A stretch of 24,086 bases of DNA, taken from assembly GCA_040757115.1 (NCBI GenBank), contig JBFLYA010000039.1, positions 1-24,086 on the forward strand, read 5' to 3'. Source of the stretch: a bacterium. GTDB taxonomy: Bacteria; UBA9089; CG2-30-40-21; SBAY01. Below the pieces are notes generated by a model. That model saw only the letters and a list, made by a program, of their open reading frames with translations, was not told the DNA's origin and searched no databases. This document shows, in pieces, positions 1 to 8,651 of the stretch. Both the position numbers and the translations under genes were made by a program. Position 1 is the first letter of the stretch, and each line of letters begins with the position of its first letter.

Positions 1-107
1 TGTGGAAAACAACAAATTTCCATAAATTTCTATTAGTTTCTATTAATTTCAATTTTTTTAATAATATCTCCCTATCTCCTTAATCTCCACATCTCCTTTT
101 GTTACAC
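1..107. repeat. Right half of a GTGTAA...TTACAC palindromic element
   Basis: The run of ATCTCC-type motifs ending in GTTACAC at 101-107 matches the right arm of complete palindromes at 587-683 and 1562-1681. The left arm would lie outside the window. No gene is visible here. Confidence 0.45.
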
Positions 108-367
108 CACCTGAACGCTTACAATATTCCTAAACAAAAATATTGATTTTAAGGAAAGATTAAAGGGGAGGGCAAAGAGATATGGGTAGGATTTAAGGAT
201 GGGAGGTGTAATTATTACATAATCTCTCTAATCCTACTTCTGATGCGGGGTTAGAACAGGTCCGACCCTCGAAAGGTTAAAAAGGAGAGGTTTAAATTCA
301 AAGAGGGAGGCAGTTTTGCAGTTTTTAGAAAATTCACCCCTCCAAAAACTACCCTTTCCTAAAAAAC

Positions 368-473
368 GACTTTTTCAACACCCTCAAAAAAAATACTTGA
401 CATATTGTCGGATATAATGTATAAATAATAGTAGATGTTCAGGGTGGGGTGTGAAGACTTTTTCAACACTCTC
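368..473. repeat. 18-bp direct repeat flanking a promoter
   Basis: GACTTTTTCAACACCCTC at 368-385 recurs with one change (T for C) at 456-473, 88 bp later. The two copies bracket the promoter at 397-425. A related GGACTTTTTTCAACA occurs near 1756. They could be operator half-sites or leftovers of an element. Nothing else was recognised in 108-586. Confidence 0.5.
397..425 (+). promoter_or_regulatory. Sigma70-type promoter upstream of the surface protein gene
   Basis: TTGACA at 397-402, a 17-bp spacer and TATAAA at 420-425 give a near-consensus promoter reading right. It lies about 290 bp upstream of the gene at 715, which would give a long leader containing the palindrome at 587-683. Confidence 0.55.
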
Positions 474-586
474 TTTTTACGGTTAAAATATAAAGTATAC
501 CTTGTACCTGCCCAATCTTGCAAAGAAAGGTGGTGAAAAAACATCCTCCAAAATTTATTGCCGGGCAATCGTATAAGGGAAAAAAA

Positions 587-683
587 GTGTAAGCAAAGGG
601 GATAAGGAGATAGAGGAGAGGAGGAGATATTTTTTAAAATCAATCTCCATATCTCCAATATCACCACATCTCCATTTTTACAC
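587..683. repeat. Palindromic mini-element (GTGTAA...TTACAC)
   Basis: GTGTAAGCAAAGGGGATAAG at the left end is answered by an ATCTCC-rich right arm ending in TTTTTACAC, so the DNA or transcript can form a long imperfect hairpin. The same family occurs at 1562-1681, and as a half at the window start. It sits just upstream of the ribosome binding site of the gene at 715, so a transcript from 397-425 would carry this hairpin in its leader. Confidence 0.6.
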
Positions 684-714
684 AGACAAAAACTAAAAAG
701 GAGGAAGTAAAAAA

Positions 715-1455
715 ATGAAAAAGACAATAATTTCAGTGATGTTGTTAGTTGGGCTAATTATCAACCCTACATCTGCCTTTACAGCACAAATTTACAGTGC
801 AGATGCTATTCTTACTCCAGCTGCTGGTAACCTTATGGGTGGTTTAGGGTGTTTTGTAGGTGGTGAGGTTCCGGGTCAATATGATTGGACAATAGGTAAT
901 TGTGTACCGGGTGGGACTCCAACAGATGATATGGTGTTTTCAACCAATGATGCAACTGGTTGGAAGGAACGGATGCGGATTACCAAGGAAGGCAACGTCG
1001 GCATCGGGATAACCGGGCCAGGAGCGTCGCTTGATGTGAGAAGCGGTAGTATTCACACAGCGGGGCATTTAAATTTCACCGATTCGGCTGGCACACTTTA
1101 TACTGATAACTGGATTGGGATGGCGAATAATATAGATGGAGACTCAAAATGGCTACATATAGGTGGGATAACAGGCACAAAAACAGGCGAGGCTACTGCT
1201 TATCGAAGAATTGCTTTATACGCTGATAGAACATATTTCCCAGGCAACGTCGGCATCGGGACGACGGAGCCGAATTACAAATTAGATGTCGAAGGTTATG
1301 TTCAAGCACATGGATACTATACTGGTGATATTACCTTCCAAAAGGATGGAAAAGCGCTGTGGAGAATGTTTGAAGATGAAGAGGGGTTGTACTTAGAAAG
1401 CCTTAAAACTGGTAAGGTTTACAGATTTGTGTTGCAAGAGGTAGTTGACAAGTAG
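715..1455 (+). CDS. Secreted surface protein with NVGIG..LDV repeats
   Basis: A 246-residue protein. Residues 1-24 are a signal peptide: a lysine pair, a hydrophobic stretch, then a cleavage region around AFTAQ. Two copies of a GNVGIG-T-xP-xx-LDV motif lie at about 93-108 and 178-192. This repeat is typical of secreted or cell-surface fibre-like proteins, often large ones upstream of intramolecular chaperone domains. This protein is short and has no such chaperone. The two repeats are encoded by an identical 19-bp stretch (991-1009 and 1243-1261) that is richer in GC than its surroundings, which suggests recent internal duplication. The start is supported by an AAGGAGG ribosome binding site 8 bp upstream. 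The C-terminal 45 residues are acidic and could pack as a small globular tail. Its role is unknown; an extracellular structural or adhesive one is inferred. Confidence 0.75.
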   Translation: MKKTIISVMLLVGLIINPTSAFTAQIYSADAILTPAAGNLMGGLGCFVGGEVPGQYDWTIGNCVPGGTPTDDMVFSTNDATGWKERMRITKEGNVGIGITGPGASLDVRSGSIHTAGHLNFTDSAGTLYTDNWIGMANNIDGDSKWLHIGGITGTKTGEATAYRRIALYADRTYFPGNVGIGTTEPNYKLDVEGYVQAHGYYTGDITFQKDGKALWRMFEDEEGLYLESLKTGKVYRFVLQEVVDK

Positions 1456-1515
1456 TAGGAATTAGTAATTATCAGCAAAACTGGTGGTAATCTCAGAATT
1501 CAGGTCTCGAATTTT

Positions 1516-1715
1516 GGTGGTGTCTGAAAATAACTCTAATAGTGAAATCTATGCAGATTTGGTGTAAAAAAGGGGATAAGGAGATAAAGGGAGAGATGGA
1601 GATTATTCATTGTAATTTGCAAAATTTTAGAATGAATTTATCTCCTTATCTCCATAATCCCCATATCTCCTTTTCTTACACTATTTCAACCTTTATGCTA
1701 GATTAAGACACCACC
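1516..1715. mobile_element. MITE-like element, copy A, with target-site duplication
   Basis: The terminal inverted repeats are GGTGGTGTCT (1516-1525) and AGACACCACC (1706-1715). The element is flanked by the direct repeat GAATTTT (1509-1515 and 1716-1722), consistent with a 7-8 bp target duplication. About 50 bp at the left end and 35 bp at the right end match copy B (5118-5467). The interior differs: here it is the GTGTAA...TTACAC palindrome (1562-1681). There is no transposase, so it must be mobilised in trans if it moves at all. The gap 1456-1800 holds no gene. Confidence 0.75.
1562..1681. repeat. Palindromic cargo (GTGTAA...TTACAC) inside copy A
   Basis: The second complete member of the palindrome family seen at 587-683: GTGTAAAAAAGGGGATAAGG on the left, with ATCTCC-rich sequence ending CTTACAC on the right. 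It fills the centre of the MITE at 1516-1715. Confidence 0.6.
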
Positions 1716-1800
1716 GAATTTTGGCAGCATCCCTAAATTCGCAAACTTTCTACAGGACTTTTTTCAACAGAAATTCGAGACATGAAAAGGAGGGCAAGAA

Positions 1801-2067
1801 ATGAACGAATGGGTTATTGCACTTGTCACTATTTTTGGAACCGTAGCATCGGTATCAGGAGTGGTGGCATATGTATTCAATGGAACCAGAACATTAGTCC
1901 GAGAAATGCATGCAACAACTAAAGAAATACATGCAACACTTGTAGAAATTCACAAGGAAGGTGAACAGCGACATCAGGAAGTTATGGAAACCTTAAAACA
2001 TCAGCATCAGGATCACCAGGACATAGTGGAATTGTTAAAGAGAGGTTTTGGCATAGCGGCAACATAA
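1801..2067 (+). CDS. Small single-pass membrane protein with His-rich coiled coil
   Basis: An 88-residue protein of unknown function. Residues 4-27 form one hydrophobic segment (VIALVTIFGTVASVSGVVAY). Residues 30-80 form a helical, charged stretch with regularly spaced histidines (MHATTKEIHATLVEIHKEG, then HQHQDHQD) that looks like a coiled coil and might bind metal. The AAGGAGG ribosome binding site 8 bp upstream strongly supports the start. The size and layout resemble many small membrane-anchored proteins of phage or stress context, but no family is recognised. It stands alone between the MITE copy and a 0.9-kb gene-free region. Confidence 0.6.
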   Translation: MNEWVIALVTIFGTVASVSGVVAYVFNGTRTLVREMHATTKEIHATLVEIHKEGEQRHQEVMETLKHQHQDHQDIVELLKRGFGIAAT

Positions 2068-2949
2068 GGGATAATATTTTAGGGACGCTGTCCCCAAACC
2101 CCTGTTGGCGGATTGCAATCCCCCAGTCCCCCTTTATACTGTCTGCCAGAGAAGCTTATTTGGTTGTTCTACAAGGTACAAGGTATAGCAGTTATTATTC
2201 AAAACTTTACTTAGAATTAAATACTCGTAACTACTCGTAGTGAATTAACAAGTTATGCGTGAACCATTACTACACTATGTCAAATTAGGGCTATAACTCT
2301 CTATATTTTTAGACAATTATGTCCATTTGGCTTGCCTTCCTCTATTTCTTATGATAAAATGGAAAAAAATAGAATATGAAAATTCTACCTCATCCTTCAT
2401 TTAATGTCCCATAGGGACAACATATAGCACTTATTAATCGAAATTTGACCAGATATGGCTATGAAATTCCAAATCACAAATTCCAAATTCCAAACAAATT
2501 CAAATGACCAAAATTCAAAACATTACCCCCCCATAGTTTGGTATTTAGTACTTGAAATTTGGTGCTTATTTGGGATTTGGTGCTTGGGATTTGGGATTTT
2601 TTACTTATCCACCCTGAGTAAAATTTTGACTAATAACTGCTATATCGGTAAATGGCTTTCCATAAACTTTCTACCAATATATCGTTCCTACGGAACTGAT
2701 TGATTTGTCTATCTATTCCTACCGATATTATGTTCCTAACGGAACGATTATTCTCATGCCTTATTTATGGGTATTATCCTATGTAAACTTTCAGTTAATA
2801 ACCGCTATAGGCAGGTCTCTCAAGCCTTCATTCTTCTGCAATTTCTGCCTGCTTTAGTCTGAGGTCTGATGTCTATAGTCTACTGTCTGAATCACAGTTA
2901 ACATATTTTCCCCTTGACTTTCGTCTGATTTTGTAGTATTCTATCTAAT
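2068..2949. other. Gene-free region with several palindromes
   Basis: No convincing gene is present. Short hairpins are visible: GGGAC-GCT-GTCCC at 2082-2094, GTCCC-ATA-GGGAC near 2406-2418, and two GTTCC-TA(A)C-GGAAC palindromes near 2685-2697 and 2733-2746, each within a TCGTTCC...GGAACGAT context. A longer inverted-repeat element occupies 2463-2601. The block looks like a graveyard of intergenic repeats. Confidence 0.6.
2463..2601. mobile_element. Deletion derivative of the four-helix-bundle element
   Basis: The left arm (AAATTCCAAATCACAAATTC and further copies of the motif) is followed by ATGACCAAAATTCAAAA, the same start as the four-helix-bundle gene at 9076. The sequence then jumps to a right arm of GGATTTGGTGCTTGGGATTT type, which matches the region downstream of that gene (8551-8615). 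The coding part is thus missing and only the element ends remain. An 82-codon reading frame across it is an artefact of the repeats. Confidence 0.55.
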
Positions 2950-3981
2950 ATGAAGATTATATTTATATCCTGGGCGCCGTATTGTAGTCGGAGTGATAAT
3001 ATTGCTAAAAAATTAGGTGGTAAATCATATCTTGTATATTATGGAATGTTGGGGAGTAATTACTGGACAATATTTTTTAAATATTTATTTCAATTTATAA
3101 AAACCTATAAAATATTTTTAAAAGAGCGGCCAGATATTATTCTAACAATGAGTCCACCTATATTTGCCGCATTACCAGCGTATTTCTGGACAAGATTTAA
3201 CCCAGCAGGTTTTATTATTGATGCCCATACCGGGGCGATAATTGATAAAAGGTTGGGAAGAAGGGCATTATTTTTACACAAGTTCCTTTCTAAATATGCC
3301 ATAACGACGATTGTGACCAATGAGCATTTAAAATCTATAATAAACTCATGGAATTGTCACGCCACAATTATAAGTGATGTTCCAGTAGAATTTAAAAACA
3401 GTGCCCCACTTAAATTAAAACCAGGATTTACTATTACATTAATCAACAGTTTTGCCATTGATGAGCCAATTGAGACATTTTTAGCCGCGGCAGAAAGGTT
3501 ATCTAAGATAAATTTTTATGTCACAGGCGATTTAAACGATGCCAGAAGAAATAAAAAAACGATTACTCCTGCCCCTCCAAATGTCCTATTTACTGATTTT
3601 TTACCCAATGATGAATATACGGGTTTGCTTAAAGCATCAGATGCGGTTATGGTTATTACGCTTGATGACCATACAATGCAGAGAGGCGGCTATGAAGCAG
3701 TCTCTCTACAAAAACCATTAATTATCTCAAATTGGGAGATACTCAGAAAAACCTTTTATAAAGGGGCAGTATTTATTGATAATACGAGTGAGGGTATTGA
3801 AAAAGGGATATTAAAAATGAAAGAAAATATTGAAAAATACAAGGTAGAGGTAATTGAATTAAAAAAAGATAGAGCACAAATCTGGAATAACGCTCAGCAA
3901 AGGCTTGAATTACTTATGTCAGAATATTTGGAGAAACGGACATGCCCACAAGGAGTGGGCACAAAGGGGGATGAAAATTGA
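2950..3981 (+). CDS. GT-B fold glycosyltransferase
   Basis: A 343-residue protein with the layout of a GT4-like glycosyltransferase. The N-terminal Rossmann-like half contains MKIIFISWAPYCSRSDNIAK at the start, a PDIILTMSPP segment (61-70) and DAHTG (91-95). The C-terminal half has a SDAVMVITLDDHTMQRGGYE segment (230-249), where the glycine-glycine-tyrosine-glutamate matches the sugar-nucleotide-binding region of the family. It most likely transfers a sugar during synthesis of a surface polysaccharide; donor and acceptor are unknown. A GNAT-family acyltransferase follows 92 bp downstream, as is common in such clusters. No clear Shine-Dalgarno motif precedes the ATG. The last 12 residues (CPQGVGTKGDEN) look like read-through into non-conserved sequence, so the native C-terminus may have been altered. 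Confidence 0.8.
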   Translation: MKIIFISWAPYCSRSDNIAKKLGGKSYLVYYGMLGSNYWTIFFKYLFQFIKTYKIFLKERPDIILTMSPPIFAALPAYFWTRFNPAGFIIDAHTGAIIDKRLGRRALFLHKFLSKYAITTIVTNEHLKSIINSWNCHATIISDVPVEFKNSAPLKLKPGFTITLINSFAIDEPIETFLAAAERLSKINFYVTGDLNDARRNKKTITPAPPNVLFTDFLPNDEYTGLLKASDAVMVITLDDHTMQRGGYEAVSLQKPLIISNWEILRKTFYKGAVFIDNTSEGIEKGILKMKENIEKYKVEVIELKKDRAQIWNNAQQRLELLMSEYLEKRTCPQGVGTKGDEN

Positions 3982-4072
3982 GCATAGAGATTAGAGATTA
4001 GCAAAAGAGTGCAAGTTCTAATTTACTAATTCTCTAATTCTCTAATTAACTATTTTCAGAAGAAAAGGGAAA

Positions 4073-5107
4073 ATGGGAATATTAATTAAAGAGGCGGATT
4101 TAGACAAGGATAAAGATATTTTAATCCAGACATTGAACGAAAATAGAAGAATCCCTTTAGACGAAGAGAGATATGTCTGGCTATATAAAAAAAATCCTTA
4201 CGGAAATGCAAAGGTATGGTTGGTTATTGATGAAGACTCAGGAGAGGTCGCTGGTTTCACCTGTGCCTTACCAAGAGCTGTCAAGGTAGAAAATCAAGAG
4301 GTGATTTGCTGGAACTGTGGAGACTTCTCGATAAATAAAAAATATAGAACTCTTGGTGTGGCGATTAAATTAAGAAAAGCGGCAAAAGAATGTGTGGATA
4401 AAGGAATCGTCCCGTTTTTATATGCCCATCCTAATGATAAAATGCTGGTAGTTCACCTTAAAGTAGGTCATACTGTTATTGGCAAAATGTTTCGTTATGC
4501 AAAATTATTAAAGCTTAATGCTAAGATTGAGGAGAGATGGGGTAAAAATTTTCGTTGGGTAAGTAAAATTATTAATCCAATGATGAAATGGACAGGCACG
4601 GAAATATTTAGAAAAAGGATATACGAATTTACTATCACCACGGATAGATTTGGAGATGAATTTAATTCCTTTTTTGATGAAGTAAAAGGAAATTATCCCG
4701 TAATTGGCGTCCGAAGTGCAAAGTATCTAAATTGGCGATTCCGTGAACATCCATTGTATAATGTCGAAACTATTATATTGAAAAAAAATACCTCCATCGT
4801 CGGCTATCTTATCTTTATAACCGAAGCCGGTATTGTGCATATCAAAGACTTCCTTTACCTTAACGAGGAAGCAGGAATGGAACTTTTAAGTAATTTAATC
4901 ATAGAATTAAGAAAAAGAGAGGTCTATTCTATTTCTGCCGGGCTACTTAACACAAATCCATTCATTAATATACTGAAGAAGTTTGGTTTTTCATTACGGC
5001 CAGATTCATCTTCAGTCATTGTGCATCCGAATTCTTCCTTTGAATTTGCTGATTTAGTTCTGGATGGAAGTAAATGGTTTATGACAGTTGGGGATAGGGA
5101 TGTATGA
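4073..5107 (+). CDS. GNAT-family acyltransferase
   Basis: A 344-residue protein. The N-terminal half shows GNAT features: a strand pair VWLVIDEDSGEVAGFTCALP (48-67), then an acetyl-CoA pyrophosphate-binding type segment YRTLGVAIKLRKAAKE (91-106). The second half repeats the strand/helix pattern (IVGYLIFITEAGIVHIKDF), so it may be a tandem GNAT, as in enzymes acting on surface polysaccharides or peptidoglycan precursors. It probably acetylates an amino sugar made with the neighbouring glycosyltransferase; this is inferred from context. A weak AAAAGGG ribosome binding site precedes the ATG. The stop codon lies 2 bp before the target-site duplication of the MITE at 5118, so that insertion just missed the gene. 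Confidence 0.8.
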   Translation: MGILIKEADLDKDKDILIQTLNENRRIPLDEERYVWLYKKNPYGNAKVWLVIDEDSGEVAGFTCALPRAVKVENQEVICWNCGDFSINKKYRTLGVAIKLRKAAKECVDKGIVPFLYAHPNDKMLVVHLKVGHTVIGKMFRYAKLLKLNAKIEERWGKNFRWVSKIINPMMKWTGTEIFRKRIYEFTITTDRFGDEFNSFFDEVKGNYPVIGVRSAKYLNWRFREHPLYNVETIILKKNTSIVGYLIFITEAGIVHIKDFLYLNEEAGMELLSNLIIELRKREVYSISAGLLNTNPFINILKKFGFSLRPDSSSVIVHPNSSFEFADLVLDGSKWFMTVGDRDV

Positions 5108-5117
5108 AACATTTCTC

Positions 5118-5467
5118 GGTGGTGTCTGAAAATAACTCTAATAGTGAAATCTATGCAGATTTGGTGTCCAAAAGGGATTTCCTCCAAAGAGCAAAATGCA
5201 AAAAGCAAATATAAAAATTACATATCAAAATGTAAAATTATCTCTTTCCTTTCAGCGTTAAAATACTTGAAGCAAAGATATTACCAAATTCCTCCAACTC
5301 TTTGAGAAACCCTGCTACTTCCTCTTTGAAATTTGATTTGTAATTTTGCATTTTGATATTTAATATTTAATATTTGATATTTAATATTTATTTGTTGTCT
5401 CTCCCAAATCCTATTTTGCAGAATCCTATACACTATTTTAACCTTTATGCTAGATTAAGACATCACT
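5118..5467. mobile_element. MITE-like element, copy B, different cargo
   Basis: GGTGGTGTCT at 5118-5127 and AGACATCACT at 5458-5467 are the ends. They are flanked by CATTTCTC (5110-5117) and CATTTTTC (5468-5475), an 8-bp duplication with one mismatch. The outer left and right segments match copy A (1516-1715) almost base for base, but the centre carries a four-helix-bundle remnant instead of a palindrome. The right end overlaps the 3' end of the helicase gene and supplies its stop codon. Confidence 0.7.
5238..5351 (-). pseudogene. C-terminal remnant of a four-helix-bundle protein
   Basis: A 37-residue frame reads MQNYKSNFKEEVAGFLKELE and then EFGNIFASSILTLKGKR to a stop. The last part resembles the final helix of four-helix-bundle (23S rRNA intervening sequence) proteins. 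It lacks the first three helices. Both sides carry AT-rich inverted repeats (5185-5235 and 5340-5395), like the flanks of intact elements of this type. It is cargo of the MITE copy B and is probably not functional. Confidence 0.45.
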
Positions 5468-8453
5468 CATTTTTCCTGCTTACCAGTTCATCCACATACA
5501 ACAACCATCCTTCAAGCGTTTTATCTGGATAAATCTTTGAGAGTAATCTCAAATAGGTATTTACTTGTTTCTGGTGTTGTGCTGATTGGGGTTCACCGGA
5601 TTTAAACTCAATTACCACCACTTTATCTTGCCAGACCAGAAGCCGATCTACTCGATACTGTTGACCACTTTCATCGACTATCTCCTTTTCGCAATAGATA
5701 CTAATATCCGGTGCAAGCATAAACCATTTTCGCATCTCTTCTCTTTTAAAAAAATCTCTCAAGATAGGAATTATCTCCTGTTTATCTTGACTTAAAGTGC
5801 CAAACCTGTTCTCAATTTCTTCCTCCCATTGTTCCGATAGCCTTTCTATCCCCGCGAGAAACTCGTGAATAAATATTCCTCTCTCTTTAGCCTTTTTACG
5901 GCCAGTATCCCGCAATTCATCGATATTTATCTTTGGACGATAAAGTTTATCTTGCCATTCATTGACCTGGGGAGGATAGATATGACTTTTTCTCTGCTCT
6001 AAAGTTTTTGGAGTTTGAATAAGAGGTGAGCCAATCTCAAGGCGGGGTTCAAGAATTGGCACAGGTAACTTTTTATGACCTTTGAATTTCGGAAGAAAGA
6101 TATAAAGTTCATCAATAGCACGGGTCAATGCCACATAAAATATATTTAGCCCTTCTATCAATTGGGCGGTGAATTCTCTCTCGTAAAGTTCCCTTAGTTT
6201 TGCAGATGCCTCTCGATATTTTTCAACAATACGATAAGGTATAATTCCCTCACCATCCTTTTCATAAATCTCATTAATTGTTGATTTTTCCAGATATGCA
6301 AATGGATAAATGACTACTGGAAATCCAAGCCCTTTTGCCTTATGGATGGTCATTACCCGAATGGCGTTGGCATAGCCGGGTAAAACCACCTGAAAGTCCT
6401 TTTTCTCCTCTTCATCTTTGTTCCAGCGGGCAAGAAACGACTTAAGGCTATTTTCCCCTTCTACCTCAGTGTTTTTCAACACCTCAAGCAATTGAAAAAA
6501 GAATCCTTCTTCATTTGGAAATTCCTGAAACACATTATACCCTTTCAAGATTTTGCTGACTAAATCATAAGGCGGCAGAAAGCCAACCATCTGAAAATAG
6601 TTTTCTAAATGCGACTCCCATACCTCCGGGAATTCATCGCGGAAAAGGGTGTAAAGAGCCTTTCTTTTTATTCGATTTTTAAGAAGAAAGGAATAAATCG
6701 TGAAATGAGTAAGCCCACTTGCCTTGAGGAAAATATCCCCTTGCAAAAAGCCTGCAAATGAAAGATTGTCAATGGGTGAGTTCAGGAATTTTAAGAAACA
6801 GACTATTTCCTGAATCAAGTGGTGTGAAGAAATGTCAAGGGTCATTTCTGAAGCCACGGCAATCCCTGCACCAGTTAAAACCCTGGTAACCCATGATGCC
6901 TCATCATTCGTTCTAACAAGAATGGTAACTTCCCCTGGAGAAAATCTATGGATTATTTTGTTCTGAATGACATCAACAAGATACTGTTCAATTTTCGGAT
7001 ATAATTCATCTTTATCCAATGGTTCATCTATCGACTCTATTCGGACATATCCACCTCTAAATTTCTCTTTTGATTTCTGTTGGCTATGGAGATAAGTTTC
7101 AAAGGGAATGGAGAGTTTTACCTCTTCTGCCCAATGGCTTAGATTTTCCTGGCAAAAGGTATTATTGACAAATTCAACGATATTCTCCCGACTTCGGTAG
7201 TTTATCTCCGGGAATTCTTCTTTAATTTTCTCTTTCTCTACGCTTGGGAAATTTGCTTTTGCCTCATCAAAAAGGGCACTTTCTCCCCCTCTGAAGCCAA
7301 AGATAGCCTGTTTTTTATCACCAACATAGAAAAGCGAACCTGTCTTTGAAAGTGCCTCTTCGATAAGCGGAAATAAGGTTTGCCACTGGCTTCGACTCGT
7401 ATCCTGAAATTCATCTATAAAGAAATGTGCAATACGGTCACCGAGATGAAAATAAACTTCTGGAACAGCCCCTTCGTTTTCAAGGAATGTGTTCAACAGG
7501 ATGTTCAGGTCTTCGATGAAGATGATTTGCATGTGTTTTTTAAAGGAATCAACACCTTCATCAAAATGGCTAATAATATCAATGAATGGGGCAAAACGGC
7601 AGTGCGCGGTCATTTCGGCAAGGGAAGATATACCCTGCCGAATCTCCTGCCATATCTTCTGATGGGAAGGGGTAATAATTGAACCTTTGTTACAAATCTC
7701 ATTCACAGCATCCTTTAGAAACATTTTACTTTCCCAGGGTTGATAGTGAGCATCATTTCTGAAATTGTCAACGGCTCTCTTAAAGTGTGTATTAAACATT
7801 ACCTTTTCCTTGCCCATTTCACAAAATCCTTCCACATCTTTGATAAGATTCGTTCGTAGTTTTTTTATATCTTCGCTTGTGCAAACTCTTTTTACCTTGA
7901 GTCCTTTTAGAACCTCCAGTTTTCTTAGACTACTGATATTTGTAAGGATTTCGTTCTTTATATTCCAGGTAATCCTTGAATTGATATGCAGAAGTTCATC
8001 GACAAAATTAAGGAAGATAGCCTCGAGGGGGGAATTATGATATACCTGAGAGAGAAGTTCATCAAGGGCAAAATTGAATGCCTGGGATGAGCTCATTTCT
8101 ATTTCAAAATGTGGTGGAATCCCCAATTCAAGGGCAGAGGCAGTAGTTACTGATGTCAGAAAAGAGTCAATGGTTTGCACCTTAAAATCTGAATAATTAT
8201 CAAGTAGTTCATTCAGTTTTTTTTCAGCTAATTCTTTGTTTTTAGAATCACCGAGAGCCATTTTCTTAAGGTCAAAAATGATTCTTTCCTTCATCTCACC
8301 AGCGGCTTTGTTGGTAAAGGTAATAGCCAGGATGTTGCGGGCAGAGGTTTTTATCTCTGGCGAAATGAGAAACTTTATATAGCGTTCAGACAGGGTCATA
8401 GTTTTCCCCGCACCTGCTGAAGCAGATATAACCAGAATATGTGGAAATTCCAT
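5463..8453 (-). CDS. UvrD/RecB-family helicase-nuclease (AddA-like)
   Basis: About 996 residues. Superfamily 1 helicase motifs appear in order: Walker A SASAGAGKT (10-18), motif Ia ITFTNKAAGEMKERI (44-58), motif II DEFQD (347-351), motif III GDKKQAIFGFRGG (378-390), motif IV YRSR (419-422), motif V MTIHKAKG, and motif VI FYVALTRA. The C-terminal 130 residues form a PD-(D/E)XK nuclease with RVDRLL, VVVIEFKSG and a following Q. It should process double-strand breaks for recombination as in AddA or RecB, although it is shorter than the usual 1,150-1,250 residues. No AddB or RecC partner lies in the window. I prefer the ATG at 8453: an upstream TTG at 8492 would place 13 codons inside the inverted repeat of the element at 8471-9270. 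The stop codon lies in the TIR of the MITE ending at 5467, so the native C-terminus may have been trimmed. Confidence 0.88.
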   Translation of the reverse strand: MEFPHILVISASAGAGKTMTLSERYIKFLISPEIKTSARNILAITFTNKAAGEMKERIIFDLKKMALGDSKNKELAEKKLNELLDNYSDFKVQTIDSFLTSVTTASALELGIPPHFEIEMSSSQAFNFALDELLSQVYHNSPLEAIFLNFVDELLHINSRITWNIKNEILTNISSLRKLEVLKGLKVKRVCTSEDIKKLRTNLIKDVEGFCEMGKEKVMFNTHFKRAVDNFRNDAHYQPWESKMFLKDAVNEICNKGSIITPSHQKIWQEIRQGISSLAEMTAHCRFAPFIDIISHFDEGVDSFKKHMQIIFIEDLNILLNTFLENEGAVPEVYFHLGDRIAHFFIDEFQDTSRSQWQTLFPLIEEALSKTGSLFYVGDKKQAIFGFRGGESALFDEAKANFPSVEKEKIKEEFPEINYRSRENIVEFVNNTFCQENLSHWAEEVKLSIPFETYLHSQQKSKEKFRGGYVRIESIDEPLDKDELYPKIEQYLVDVIQNKIIHRFSPGEVTILVRTNDEASWVTRVLTGAGIAVASEMTLDISSHHLIQEIVCFLKFLNSPIDNLSFAGFLQGDIFLKASGLTHFTIYSFLLKNRIKRKALYTLFRDEFPEVWESHLENYFQMVGFLPPYDLVSKILKGYNVFQEFPNEEGFFFQLLEVLKNTEVEGENSLKSFLARWNKDEEEKKDFQVVLPGYANAIRVMTIHKAKGLGFPVVIYPFAYLEKSTINEIYEKDGEGIIPYRIVEKYREASAKLRELYEREFTAQLIEGLNIFYVALTRAIDELYIFLPKFKGHKKLPVPILEPRLEIGSPLIQTPKTLEQRKSHIYPPQVNEWQDKLYRPKINIDELRDTGRKKAKERGIFIHEFLAGIERLSEQWEEEIENRFGTLSQDKQEIIPILRDFFKREEMRKWFMLAPDISIYCEKEIVDESGQQYRVDRLLVWQDKVVVIEFKSGEPQSAQHQKQVNTYLRLLSKIYPDKTLEGWLLYVDELVSRKNE

Positions 8454-8651
8454 ATATTTAAAGTATAGCCCTAGTGCTCTGTCGCTACTCAATTGATGTG
8501 CTCCCTTGGCCTAATCATTACCCACATCTTTTAGTGGACAGATTAGATAGAAATTCCAAATTCCAAGCACCAAATTCCAAATAAATTCCAAATTCCAAAC
8601 ACTAAATTCCAAAGTTTATATTACAACGATGGAAATTCATTTAGACTTTTC

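Noticed and set aside
413-418. TATAAT close to the TTGACA at 397
   Set aside because: The spacing is only 10 bp; the TATAAA at 420-425 gives the proper 17 bp.
359-727. 122-codon minus-strand reading frame
   Set aside because: It covers the palindromic repeats and promoter region and overlaps the start of a well-supported gene; low-complexity phenylalanine/serine composition.
2455-2703. 82-codon plus-strand reading frame
   Set aside because: It is the translation of the AAATTCC inverted-repeat element and its flank, with no ribosome binding site.
8454-8492. TTG start adding 13 codons to the helicase
   Set aside because: These codons lie largely in the perfect inverted repeat of the 800-bp element, so the ATG at 8453 is a better start.
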